64,000 bases of DNA from Alphaproteobacteria bacterium (lineage in GTDB: Bacteria > Pseudomonadota > Alphaproteobacteria > Acetobacterales > Acetobacteraceae), in NCBI GenBank assembly GCA_020850755.1, contig JADZEB010000015.1, forward strand, positions 1-64,000. The letters are read 5' to 3'. The position numbers were made by a program, and so were the translations under genes. Below the pieces are notes generated by a model. The model saw only the letters and a program-made list of their open reading frames with translations, searched no databases and had not been told where the DNA came from. This document shows, piece by piece, positions 17,155 to 24,671 of the stretch. How positions within the stretch are numbered: position 1 is the first letter of the stretch; each line of letters starts with the position of its first letter.

Positions 17155-17167
17155 GCGGCGGCGGCCG

Positions 17168-17190
17168 GCGGCGGGGCCCATCCCCGCCGC
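17168..17190 (+). terminator. Hairpin after the thiolase-like gene
   Basis: GCGGCGGGG (17168-17176), 5-base loop, CCCCGCCGC (17182-17190): a perfect 9-bp stem 13 bases past the stop, followed by TGTTGCG. Weak U-tract. Confidence 0.55.
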
Positions 17191-17210
17191 TGTTGCGTAA
17201 ATGACACGCG

Positions 17211-17238
17211 GGCCCGGCATCGGCGGCGGTGCCGGGCC
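17211..17238 (+). terminator. Second hairpin after the thiolase-like gene
   Basis: GGCCCGGCA (17211-17219) and TGCCGGGCC (17230-17238) form a perfect 9-bp stem around a 10-base loop. Together with the first hairpin it suggests partial termination before the downstream genes. Confidence 0.45.
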
Positions 17239-17305
17239 TTGCCATGCCGGCGTCATGCTTTGGCCATGCTTGGCGGGAGAATGCGGGGCCAGGAGATTGT
17301 CCCTC

Positions 17306-17647
17306 ATGGTCCCGAATGCCCTTTGCCCCACCGTCGATCCAGGCTCCCGGCCGCCGCTCGCGCGGCTGCCCGGGCGGTCGCGCTGGTCGGCGCTCCTGCT
17401 TGCGGCATTGCTGATGCCGGTGGCGCCGATGGCGGAACTGCGCGCGCCGGCCCCCGCTCCGGTCCCGGCACCCGCGGCTACGCCCGGCGCGGCGGAAACC
17501 TGCCGCGCGCCGCTGGCGCAACTGCTCGCCGATCGCGAGCAAGCGGAGCGCTGCGTCGTCGATACCGATCTGCTCGAGGCGCTCGATGCCATGCGCGCGC
17601 ACGAGGTCGCGCCGCCGCCAGCCGCTGCCGGCCTCCCGCGCCGCTGA
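17306..17647 (+). CDS. Small hypothetical protein with one hydrophobic segment
   Basis: A 113-residue protein; not recognised. ATG 17306 follows an AGGAG by about 10 bases. The N-terminal ~28 residues are Pro/Arg-rich, then comes a hydrophobic stretch (WSALLLAALLMPVAPM) that could be a signal or anchor. A Pro/Ala linker and a short helical end with two Cys (AAETCRAPLAQLL and ERCVVDTDLLEALDAM) follow. It may be an exported envelope peptide with one disulfide. It could still be a chance frame given the GC content. Confidence 0.45.
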   Translation: MVPNALCPTVDPGSRPPLARLPGRSRWSALLLAALLMPVAPMAELRAPAPAPVPAPAATPGAAETCRAPLAQLLADREQAERCVVDTDLLEALDAMRAHEVAPPPAAAGLPRR

Positions 17648-17810
17648 CATCGGGCGTCGCGTCCGGTCGGGCGCGGCCGCCGCCGCGTGACGTTCCGATC
17701 GTCGGCGCGGCGGACGCCTCGGCTTGCCAAGCCGGTCCTGCTCGGCCATCAATGCCGGGTATCAGCCGCGCCCGTTCCGCCCGCCGCGTCGGGCGGCAGG
17801 AAGTGTGCGC

Positions 17811-18590
17811 GTGGCTGCCGACACACAGGACCCGCCCGTGGCGACAGAACCGAGCCGCCCGTCCGCACCGCTTCCGGCTCCGGCAGACGACGCGCCGCCC
17901 GAGACGCCGCCCTATCTCGCCGACATGCTCGACATGCTCGGCAATCCGCCGAGCCCGCCCGCGCTGCGGCGCCTCCTCACCTCCGCCGAGATCCCGATGC
18001 AGGGCTCGGTGATCGCCGCCGACCCCGACACCGCCATTCTTGCCGCCGGGCGGCTCGGCTACCCGGTCGTGCTGCGGCTGGCATCGCCCGACATCGCCGA
18101 TCCCGCCGCGATCGGCTGCGTGACCGACAGCTTGCCCGACCGCGCTGCCGTCCTTGCCGCCTTCCGTGCGCTCGTGGAACGTGCGAAAGCGAGCAGGCCG
18201 GAGGCGCGGCTGATGGGAGTCGCGATCGCCGCGGCGGTGCCGGACGGCATCGCCTGCCGGATCGGCATGCGCGGCGATGGCGAGGCCGGGCCTCTGGTCT
18301 GGCTCGCCCTGCCGGGTGACGCGGCGGAGCAGGGGACAAGCAAGCGGCCCGCGCCCTTCGGTGCGGCCACGGCACTCGCCCTGATCCGCGCCCACCCCGC
18401 CTTCGCCCTGCTCGACGGTTCGGACGGGCGTCCGCGCGCCGATACGGGGGCGCTGGCCGAGGCGCTGGCACGATTGTCGGTGCTTGCGGCACTGGCGGCG
18501 GGGCGCATCAAGGCGGTGGAGATCGACCCGCTGTTCGTCCGCCCCGAGGGCAAGGGCGTGGTCGCGGCGGATGCCAGGATCGAGGTCTGA
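17811..18590 (+). CDS. ATP-grasp (acyl-CoA synthetase beta-like) protein, degenerate active site
   Basis: About 259 residues. The start is uncertain: GTG 17811 (or 17805) follows AGGA by about 9 bases; GTG 17838 is also possible. The protein follows the ATP-grasp_5 beta domain of ADP-forming acyl-CoA synthetases: AAGRLGYPVVLRLASPDI, ARLMGVAIAAAV, ALAEALARLSVLAALAAG and KAVEIDPLFVRPEGKGVVAADARI. Key residues are missing. The H-K-[ST]-[DE]-x-G-G loop reads IADPAAIGCV, and the metal/ATP Glu of the G-x-E-x-x-x-G strand is Ala (GIACRIG). There is no partner alpha subunit. It may be a structural or regulatory remnant of an acyl-CoA ligase in this cluster. Confidence 0.65.
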   Translation: MAADTQDPPVATEPSRPSAPLPAPADDAPPETPPYLADMLDMLGNPPSPPALRRLLTSAEIPMQGSVIAADPDTAILAAGRLGYPVVLRLASPDIADPAAIGCVTDSLPDRAAVLAAFRALVERAKASRPEARLMGVAIAAAVPDGIACRIGMRGDGEAGPLVWLALPGDAAEQGTSKRPAPFGAATALALIRAHPAFALLDGSDGRPRADTGALAEALARLSVLAALAAGRIKAVEIDPLFVRPEGKGVVAADARIEV

Positions 18591-18607
18591 GCAAGGAACG
18601 AGATGCC

Positions 18608-19465
18608 ATGCCGGTAACGACTGAATCGCTGATGGGCGTGCAGATCCCCGAGGTTCGCCACACGCTCACCGAGCGCGACACGATGCTCTACGCGCTCTCG
18701 GTCGGGCTCGGCCAGGACCCGATGGACGAGAACCAGCTCTGCTTCGTCACCGAGCCGAGGCTGGCCGCGTTTCCAACGATCGGCGTGGTACTGGCCTATC
18801 CCGGCTTCTGGATCCGCGACCTCAAGACCGGGATCGACTTCGTCAAGCTGGTGCATGGCGAGCAGGGGCTGACGATCCACCGTCCGCTGCCGGCCAAGGG
18901 CGAGATCATCGGCCGCACCCGCGTCACCGGCGTGGTCGACAAGGGCGCGGGCAAGGGCATGCTGCTCTACAGCCGGCGCGAGATGTTCGATGCCGCTTCG
19001 GGCGCGCTGATCGCCACCGCCGACATCACCACCTTCTGCCGCGGCGATGGCGGCTTCGGCGGCCCGGCCGGGCCGGTGAAGCCGGTCCATCCCCTGCCCG
19101 AGCGCGCGCCCGACCGCTCGCTCGACCTGCCGACGCGGCCCGAGCAGGCGCTCTACTACCGCCTCAGCGGCGACTACAACCCGCTCCATTCCGATCCGGC
19201 GGTGGCGGCCAAGGCCGGCTTCCCGCGCCCGATCCTGCACGGGCTCTGCACCTTCGGCGTCTGCGGGCACGCGCTGATGAAGCTGATGTGCGACTACGAT
19301 CCGGCGCGGTTCGGGGCGATGGATGTGCGCTTCTCCGCACCCGTTTATCCGGGCGAGACGATCCGCACCGAGGTGTGGGACGAGCCGGGCGGAGCCGCCT
19401 TCCGCGCGCTCGCGGTCGAGCGCAATGTCGTCGTCATCAACAATGGCAGGTTCCGCTTCGCCTGA
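18608..19465 (+). CDS. MaoC-type (R)-specific enoyl-CoA hydratase, double hot-dog
   Basis: A 285-residue protein. The N-terminal hot-dog (about 1-140) contains FPTIGVVLAYPGFW and KLVHGEQGLTIHRPLPAKGE, as in the first repeat of eukaryotic multifunctional enzyme hydratase-2. The C-terminal hot-dog carries the catalytic motif YRLSGDYNPLHSDP (Asp and His) and GFPRPILHGLC. It hydrates trans-2-enoyl-CoA to (R)-3-hydroxyacyl-CoA. In this cluster it would act between the acyl-CoA dehydrogenases and the thiolase-like aldolase. Ribosome site AAGGAACGAG precedes the ATG. Confidence 0.85.
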   Translation: MPVTTESLMGVQIPEVRHTLTERDTMLYALSVGLGQDPMDENQLCFVTEPRLAAFPTIGVVLAYPGFWIRDLKTGIDFVKLVHGEQGLTIHRPLPAKGEIIGRTRVTGVVDKGAGKGMLLYSRREMFDAASGALIATADITTFCRGDGGFGGPAGPVKPVHPLPERAPDRSLDLPTRPEQALYYRLSGDYNPLHSDPAVAAKAGFPRPILHGLCTFGVCGHALMKLMCDYDPARFGAMDVRFSAPVYPGETIRTEVWDEPGGAAFRALAVERNVVVINNGRFRFA

Positions 19466-19523
19466 GCGGGGGGCGGGCCGCGCGATACCAGGGCCAGGAC
19501 CGGGAACGAGGACGATCGCGACG

Positions 19524-20213
19524 ATGATCAACAAGATCGTGGACAGCTACGCCGCGGCGGTGGCCGATATCCGGGACGGCGCGGTGGTGGCGGTGGGCGG
19601 CTTCGGCGAGGTCGGCATGCCGACCGAGCTGCTGCACGCCCTGATCGAGCAGGGCGCGAAGGATCTCACCGTCATCGCCAACAATGCCGGCGTCGGCCAT
19701 ACCGGGCTTGCCGCGCTGATGGAGGCGGGGCGCATCCGCAAGATCATCTGCTCCTTTCCGCGCTCGGGCGGGTCGGTGGTGTTCGAGAAGATGTACGCCG
19801 CCGGCAAGCTCGAACTCGAACTCGTGCCGCAGGGCACGCTGGCCGAGCGGCTGCGCGCCGCCGGCGCCGGCATCCCGGCCTTCTATACGCCGACCGGGGT
19901 CGGGACCAAGCTCGCCCACGGCAAGGAGGTGCGCGAGATCGACGGCAAGGAGTATGTGCTGGAGCGTGCGCTGCCGGCCGATGTCGCGCTGATCCGCGTC
20001 TGGCAGGCCGATCGCTGGGGCAACGCCACCTTCATGCTGTCGGGGCGCAACTTCGCCCACCCGATGGCGATGGCGGCGCGGCAGACCATCGCCATGGCGC
20101 ACGGGATTACCGAGCTTGGCACGCTCGACCCGGACCATGTCCACCTGCCGGGCATCTTCGTCCATCGCGTCGTGGCGCTGGATGCGCCGGATCGGCGCTC
20201 GCACTATCCTTGA
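19524..20213 (+). CDS. 3-oxoacid/3-oxoadipate CoA-transferase subunit A
   Basis: A 229-residue class I CoA-transferase alpha subunit: AVADIRDGAVVAVGGFGEVGMP (split here by the P-loop-like GGFG turn), LTVIANNAGVG, IRKIICSFPRSGG and ELELVPQGTLAERLRAAGAG, ending with ALIRVWQADRWGNATF. It pairs with the next gene. It transfers CoA from succinyl-CoA or acetyl-CoA to a 3-oxoacid; the family also includes IpdA-type ring-opening hydrolases, but the B subunit here has the standard Glu. Confidence 0.87.
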   Translation: MINKIVDSYAAAVADIRDGAVVAVGGFGEVGMPTELLHALIEQGAKDLTVIANNAGVGHTGLAALMEAGRIRKIICSFPRSGGSVVFEKMYAAGKLELELVPQGTLAERLRAAGAGIPAFYTPTGVGTKLAHGKEVREIDGKEYVLERALPADVALIRVWQADRWGNATFMLSGRNFAHPMAMAARQTIAMAHGITELGTLDPDHVHLPGIFVHRVVALDAPDRRSHYP

Positions 20214-20247
20214 TGTCGGGCATCCCTGACCTGGGCATCCTTGATCG
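20204..20247. repeat. 15-bp imperfect tandem repeat over the subunit A stop codon
   Basis: GGGCATCCCTGACCT and GGGCATCCTTGATCG follow CACTATCCTTGATGTC, giving three related 15-16 bp units; the first contains the TGA stop of the CoA-transferase A gene. Confidence 0.7.
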
Positions 20248-20268
20248 AGCCGCAACGGAGTAGCGCCG

Positions 20269-20943
20269 ATGACCGAGCCGCAACCCCTTTCGCGCAAGGC
20301 GATGGCCGCGCGCGCCGCCGCCGACATCCCCGAGGGATGGTATGTCAATCTCGGCATCGGCATGCCGACCATGGTCGCCGACTATGTGCCGCTCGAGCGC
20401 GAGGTGGTGTTCCATTCCGAGAACGGTATCCTCGGCGTGGGCCCGGCGCCGGCGAAGGGCCAGGAGAATCCCTGGCTGGTGAACGCCGGCAAGCAGCCGA
20501 TCACGCTGCGCCCCGGTGCCTCGATCTGCCATCACGCCGACAGCTTCCTGATGATCCGCGGCGGGCACCTCGATCTCTGCATCCTCGGCGCTTTCGAGGT
20601 GGCGATGAACGGCGACCTCGCCAACTGGGCGACGAGCGAGAACGACACCGCGCCCGGCGTGGGTGGCGCGATGGACCTCGCCGCGGGCGCCAAGCGCATC
20701 TGGGTGCTGATGGAGCACACCACCAAGGACGGGCGGCCCAAGCTGGTGCGCAGCTGCGGCTATCCGCTCACCGCCCCGCGCGTGGTCAAGCGCGTCTATA
20801 CCAACCTCGCCGTGCTGGATGTCGCAGGCGAAGGCTTCGTCGTGCGCGAGATCCTGGACGGGCTTTCCTTCGAATCGCTGCAGGCGCGCACCGATGCCCC
20901 GCTGTCGCGCGCGCCCGACCTCAGGACCTTGGCGGCGCACTAG
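20269..20943 (+). CDS. 3-oxoacid/3-oxoadipate CoA-transferase subunit B
   Basis: A 224-residue beta subunit. It has YVNLGIGMPTMVADY, then FHSENGILGVGPAP, where the Glu of SENG is the CoA-ester-forming catalytic residue, and GGHLDLCILGAFEVAMNGDLANW. The family's typical VKRVYTNLAVLDV end is intact. A GGAG precedes the ATG. With subunit A it forms a complete transferase. Confidence 0.88.
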   Translation: MTEPQPLSRKAMAARAAADIPEGWYVNLGIGMPTMVADYVPLEREVVFHSENGILGVGPAPAKGQENPWLVNAGKQPITLRPGASICHHADSFLMIRGGHLDLCILGAFEVAMNGDLANWATSENDTAPGVGGAMDLAAGAKRIWVLMEHTTKDGRPKLVRSCGYPLTAPRVVKRVYTNLAVLDVAGEGFVVREILDGLSFESLQARTDAPLSRAPDLRTLAAH

Positions 20944-20983
20944 GCGCGCGCGGCGCAGGCGCCCGCCACGGCCGCGCGACACG

Positions 20984-22135
20984 ATGAACAGCAGCGAGGA
21001 CAGCGCCGAGGCGATCCGCATGCTGCGCGAGAGCGCGGCGGCGATCGTCCCGCCGGGCGGCGATCTCGGCCGCGTGCGCGCGCTCCGCTTCAAGGAGCCG
21101 GGATACGATCCCGCCATGTGGCGGCGCATGGCCGCGCTCGGCTGGTTCGCGCTGCGCCTGCCGGAGGCGCAGGGCGGGGCGGGGCTCGGCGTGGCGGCGC
21201 TGGCGGCACTCGCCGAGGAGCTCGGCCGCGGCCTCGTGCCCGAGCCGCTGGTTGCGGGCGCGATCCTGCCCGCCGCGCTGATCGCCGCTGCCGACGAACC
21301 GGGGCGCGCGGCGGCGCTGCTGCCCGCGCTCCTGTCCGGCGCGCGCACCCACGCGTTCGCCTGGCAGGAGGCGGCGGCGAGCCTGGACATCGCGCGCGCG
21401 GACACCATCGCCGAGGCGCGGCCCGGCGGCGGGGCACGGCTTGCGGGGCGCAAGCTGTTCGTGCCGCAGGCCGCCGGCGTCGATGCCTTCCTGGTCACGG
21501 CGCGCGAGGCCGAGGGGATCTCGCTCTGGCTGGTGCCGCGCGAGGCGGCGGGCGTTGCGCTCGCCACCGAGACCATGATCGACGGCGGCAACACCGGCAC
21601 GCTGGCGCTCGATGGCGTCGTGCTGGGTGCCGAGGCGCGCATCCTTGCGCCCGCCCGCGCGCCCGCGCTGCTTGCCCGCACGCTCGACGAGGCGGTGATC
21701 GCGACGGCCGCCGCGCTGCTCGGACTGATGGACCGCGCCTTCGCCATCACGCTCGACTATCTCCGCACGCGCACCCAGTTCGGCAAGCCGATCGGCAGCT
21801 TCCAGGCCCTGCAGCACCGCGCCGCCGACCTGCTGGTGCAGATCGAGTTGGGCCGCGCCGCGATCGGCCAGGCCGCGCGGCTGGCCGACGATCCCGCGAT
21901 ACCCGCGCCCGCGCGCGCCGCCGCCGCAAGCCAGGCCAAGGCGCGCGCCTCGGACGCGGCGCTGCTGGTGACGCGCCAGGCGGTGCAGATGCATGGCGCG
22001 ATCGGCTATACCGACGAGCACGATATCGGCCTCTTTCTGCGCCGCGCGATGGTTCTCTCCGCGCGCTACGGCAATGCCGCCTTGCACCGGCGGCGCCATG
22101 CCGCGCTCGCCCCCGCCATTGACACCGAGGAGTAG
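20984..22135 (+). CDS. Acyl-CoA dehydrogenase family protein (first of a pair)
   Basis: A 383-residue protein. It opens with a helical N-domain, then WFALRLPEAQGGAGLGVAAL, a divergent middle domain (HAFAWQEAAASLDIA), and the C-domain TRTQFGKPIGSFQALQHRAADL and QMHGAIGYTDEHDIGLFLRR. The middle domain lacks the usual [AS]-x-T-E-P-x-x-G-S-D flavin loop, and no Glu base is seen at the normal site. This is the pattern of the small, non-catalytic-Glu subunit in heteromeric acyl-CoA dehydrogenases of steroid side-chain pathways. The partner would be the enzyme at 22927. Confidence 0.82.
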   Translation: MNSSEDSAEAIRMLRESAAAIVPPGGDLGRVRALRFKEPGYDPAMWRRMAALGWFALRLPEAQGGAGLGVAALAALAEELGRGLVPEPLVAGAILPAALIAAADEPGRAAALLPALLSGARTHAFAWQEAAASLDIARADTIAEARPGGGARLAGRKLFVPQAAGVDAFLVTAREAEGISLWLVPREAAGVALATETMIDGGNTGTLALDGVVLGAEARILAPARAPALLARTLDEAVIATAAALLGLMDRAFAITLDYLRTRTQFGKPIGSFQALQHRAADLLVQIELGRAAIGQAARLADDPAIPAPARAAAASQAKARASDAALLVTRQAVQMHGAIGYTDEHDIGLFLRRAMVLSARYGNAALHRRRHAALAPAIDTEE

Positions 22136-22140
22136 CCCCC

Positions 22141-22902
22141 ATGACCGCCCTGATCCAGGAACGCGAAGGCCCGCTGGTGATCCTGACCATGAACCAGCCG
22201 GAGCGGCGCAACGCGCTATCCCATCAGATGCGCGAGGACCTGCACGCCGCCTTCGAGGCGATCGAGGCCGACAAGGCGGTGCGCGCGGTGGTGATCACCG
22301 GCGCGCAGGGGCATTTCTCGGCCGGCGGCGACATCTCGGGCATGAATACGCGCGACGCGCTGTCGGGGCGCGAGCGGTTCCGGCGCATCCATCGCCTGAT
22401 CCGGCTGATGGTCGGCGGCTCGAAGCCGGTGGTGGCGGCGGTGGAGGGCTATGCCGTCGGCGCCGGGCTGTCGATCGCCACCGCCTCCGATCATGTCGTG
22501 GCAAGCGAGACGGCGAAGTTCTCCGCCCCCTTCGCCAAGGTCGGGCTGATGGGCGATCTCGGCCTGCTCTGGACGCTGCCGCAGCGCATCGGGGCGGGCA
22601 AGGCGCGCCAGATGCTGCTGTTCGGCGAGATGATCGGCGCCGCGGAGGCGCTGGCGATCCGCCTGGTCGACCGGATGGTGAAGCCGGGCGAAGCGCTTGC
22701 GGTGGCGAAGGAGCGCGCGCTTCTGCTGGCCGAGCTGCCGCCCGCATCGCACGCCATGACCAAGGCGGTGCTGGCGCACGGGCTCGACGAGTTCCTCGAA
22801 CGCGAGCGGCAGGGCCAGGCGCTTCTCCTGCTGACCGAAGACCATGAGGAGGGCAAGCGCGCCTTCCTGGAGAAGCGCAAGCCCGTGTTCAAGGGCGTCT
22901 AG
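22141..22902 (+). CDS. Crotonase-fold enoyl-CoA hydratase/isomerase
   Basis: A 253-residue protein with a GAGGAG ribosome site overlapping the previous stop. The oxyanion-hole segments are HFSAGGDISGM and GYAVGAGLSIATASD. The two catalytic Glu positions of enoyl-CoA hydratase are not Glu (GAGLSIA and SAPFAKVGL). An Asp follows in LMGDLGLLW, as in several dienoyl- or enoyl-CoA isomerases (PaaG type). An isomerase role is therefore more likely than simple hydration; the substrate is unknown. Confidence 0.82.
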   Translation: MTALIQEREGPLVILTMNQPERRNALSHQMREDLHAAFEAIEADKAVRAVVITGAQGHFSAGGDISGMNTRDALSGRERFRRIHRLIRLMVGGSKPVVAAVEGYAVGAGLSIATASDHVVASETAKFSAPFAKVGLMGDLGLLWTLPQRIGAGKARQMLLFGEMIGAAEALAIRLVDRMVKPGEALAVAKERALLLAELPPASHAMTKAVLAHGLDEFLERERQGQALLLLTEDHEEGKRAFLEKRKPVFKGV

Positions 22903-22926
22903 GCGCGCGGCGGCAGCGAGGCGACA

Positions 22927-24102
22927 ATGAGCGGCGCGGCGGCCTTCGGCCACGACCCGACCGACTACAACGCCATGCCGGAAGCGGCGTTCCGGCAGGT
23001 GGTGCGCCGCTTCCTGGCCGAGAACTACCCGCCTGCGTTGCGCCATCCGCAGAAGCGGCTGCATTTCCGCGACAGCCGCCCCTGGTACATGATCCTGGCG
23101 CGCAAGGGCTGGCTCGCGCCCGGCTGGCCGCGCGAGCATGGCGGGCTCGGCCTGTCGGCGGGAAGGCAGATCGCGCTGATCGAGGAGTATGAACGCCACG
23201 GCTGCGCGCGCAGCAACGACATGGGCATCGTCATGATCGGGCCCTTGCTGATCCGCTACGGCACGCCCGAGCAGCGCGCGCGCTTCCTGCCCGCGATCCT
23301 CTCGGGCGAGCATATCTGGTGCCAGGGCTATTCCGAGCCCGATGCCGGCTCCGACCTCGCCGCCCTGCGCACGCACGCGATGCGCGAAGGCGATCACTAC
23401 ATCGTCAACGGCCAGAAGATCTGGACCACGCTCGGCAACGACGCGAACTGGATGTTCTGCCTTGTCCGCACGGACAGGCAGGCGAAGAAGCAGGACGGCA
23501 TCTCCTTCCTGCTGATCGACATGACCGCACCGGGCGTGCGCGTGCGCCCGATCGTCAATCTCGACATGCATGACGAGTTCTGCGAGGTCTTCTTCGACAA
23601 TGTCCGCGTCCCGGCCGCGAACCTGGTGGGCGAGCCCAACAAGGGCTGGGCGATGGCCAAGGCGCTCTTGGGCTTCGAGCGCATCTTCCTGGGCTCGCCC
23701 AAGCAGTCGGCCTATGCGCTTGAGCGCCTGGGGCTGCTGGCCGAGCGGATGGGCCTGGCCGAGGATGCCGCCTTCCAGGACCGCTACGCGCAGCTTCGGC
23801 TCGATCTCGCCGATCTGCGCGCCTTGTATGAACGCTTCGCAGAGCAGCTGCGCCAGGGCCAGGAACTCGGCCCCGAGGTGTCGATGCTGAAGATCTGGCA
23901 GAGCGAGCTGTTCCAGCGCATCACCGAGACCATGCTGGAGATCGGCGGGGAGAATGCGGCGCTGGCCGGCCCGATGGAGGGCGATCGCGACCTCAACATC
24001 TCCGGCCTTTTCATCAATGCGCGCCCGACCTCGATCTATGGCGGCACCAACGAGATCCAGCGCACGATCCTGGCGAAGAACGTGCTGAAGCTGCCGGGCT
24101 GA
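22927..24102 (+). CDS. Acyl-CoA dehydrogenase (second of a pair)
   Basis: A 391-residue protein. It has LAPGWPREHGGLGLSAGRQI, the flavin loop QGYSEPDAGSDLAAL, NGQKIWTTLGNDANWMF and the C-terminal RPTSIYGGTNEIQRTILAKN, where IYGGTNEIQ is the adenine/active-site signature. This is a FadE-like long-chain/steroid-type dehydrogenase. The neighbouring divergent family member, at 20984, suggests a heteromeric enzyme. It ends the cluster; the next gene encodes an unrelated secreted protein. Confidence 0.87.
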   Translation: MSGAAAFGHDPTDYNAMPEAAFRQVVRRFLAENYPPALRHPQKRLHFRDSRPWYMILARKGWLAPGWPREHGGLGLSAGRQIALIEEYERHGCARSNDMGIVMIGPLLIRYGTPEQRARFLPAILSGEHIWCQGYSEPDAGSDLAALRTHAMREGDHYIVNGQKIWTTLGNDANWMFCLVRTDRQAKKQDGISFLLIDMTAPGVRVRPIVNLDMHDEFCEVFFDNVRVPAANLVGEPNKGWAMAKALLGFERIFLGSPKQSAYALERLGLLAERMGLAEDAAFQDRYAQLRLDLADLRALYERFAEQLRQGQELGPEVSMLKIWQSELFQRITETMLEIGGENAALAGPMEGDRDLNISGLFINARPTSIYGGTNEIQRTILAKNVLKLPG

Positions 24103-24129
24103 GGGCGCGCACGGTTCTTGCCGCGCCGC

Positions 24130-24159
24130 TTGCCGCGCCGCACTGCCGCACGCTAGGTT
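24130..24159 (+). promoter_or_regulatory. Candidate promoter of the small secreted protein gene
   Basis: TTGCCG (24130-24135), 18-bp spacer, TAGGTT (24154-24159), 30 bp before ATG 24190. Confidence 0.35.
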
Positions 24160-24189
24160 GCGATCGCGCAACAGAACCGGAGAGCCGCC

Positions 24190-24516
24190 ATGCGTCGCAC
24201 CCTCGCCTTCGCCCTGCTCGCCGGCCTTGCGGCGGCCGCACCCCTGCCGGCGCTTGCCGCGGGCGAGGTGGTCACGCTGCGCTCGGCCGGTCCGAATTCG
24301 CCGCTTTCCAGCGTCTCCTGCCAGACCACGCCAACGAAGGAGACGATGGCGCAGTGCCGCGAGCGCGCGATCGCAAGGCTGCGTACGCCCGAAGCCGGCA
24401 CGGCGCAGCTGTTCCGCGACTGCACGCCGATCTTCGCCGACGGGATCGCGGTCTATCGCGGCGATGATGTCGCCGGCTACCGGCTGCACGCGCTGACCTG
24501 CCGGCTGGCGGACTGA
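24190..24516 (+). CDS. Small secreted Cys-containing protein
   Basis: A 108-residue protein; family not recognised. It has a clear Sec signal peptide (MRRTLAFALLAGLAAAAPLP with likely cleavage after ALA about residue 23). The mature part of about 85 residues has four Cys (SCQTT, QCRERA, DCTPIF, TCRLAD) that could form two disulfides, so a periplasmic role is likely. A GGAGAG site precedes the ATG and its own promoter candidate lies upstream. Confidence 0.6.
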   Translation: MRRTLAFALLAGLAAAAPLPALAAGEVVTLRSAGPNSPLSSVSCQTTPTKETMAQCRERAIARLRTPEAGTAQLFRDCTPIFADGIAVYRGDDVAGYRLHALTCRLAD

Positions 24517-24529
24517 GGCGCCCTTGCCT

Positions 24530-24614
24530 GTGAACGAGAACCGGGCGTGAACGAGAACCGGGCGTGAACGAGAACCGGGCGTGAACGAGAACCGGGCGTG
24601 AACGAGAACCGGGC
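24530..24614. repeat. Five perfect tandem copies of a 17-bp unit
   Basis: GTGAACGAGAACCGGGC is repeated five times without a mismatch (starts 24530, 24547, 24564, 24581, 24598). It lies between the stop of the secreted-protein gene and a hairpin, in a convergent intergenic space. There are no spacers, so it is a minisatellite, not CRISPR. The perfect identity suggests recent expansion by slippage. Confidence 0.95.
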
Positions 24615-24636
24615 GGTGCCTGCCCGGCACCGCCCG
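24610..24636. terminator. Bidirectional hairpin between convergent genes
   Basis: CGGGCGGTGCC (24610-24620), 5-base loop, GGCACCGCCCG (24626-24636): a perfect 11-bp stem followed on the plus strand by TCTTGTCGTGCCTT. It sits between the stops of the genes ending at 24516 (+) and 24672 (-). The last tandem repeat feeds into its left arm. Confidence 0.6.
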
Positions 24637-24671
24637 TCTTGTCGTGCCTTGCGCGGCTGAGGGGCGCGCGA

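Noticed and set aside
14075-17730. Long minus-strand frames opposite the lytic transglycosylase and thiolase genes
   Set aside because: Shadow frames of well-supported genes.
20269-20943. IpdB-like ring-opening hydrolase as an alternative for the CoA-transferase B subunit
   Set aside because: The standard SENG catalytic Glu and the full transferase pattern are present.
24530-24614. Possible CRISPR array
   Set aside because: Units abut directly with no spacers and are only 17 bp.
24216-24630. Minus-strand protein made of PGSRSRPVLVHARFSF repeats
   Set aside because: It is the translation of the 17-bp tandem repeat in a shadow frame opposite real genes.
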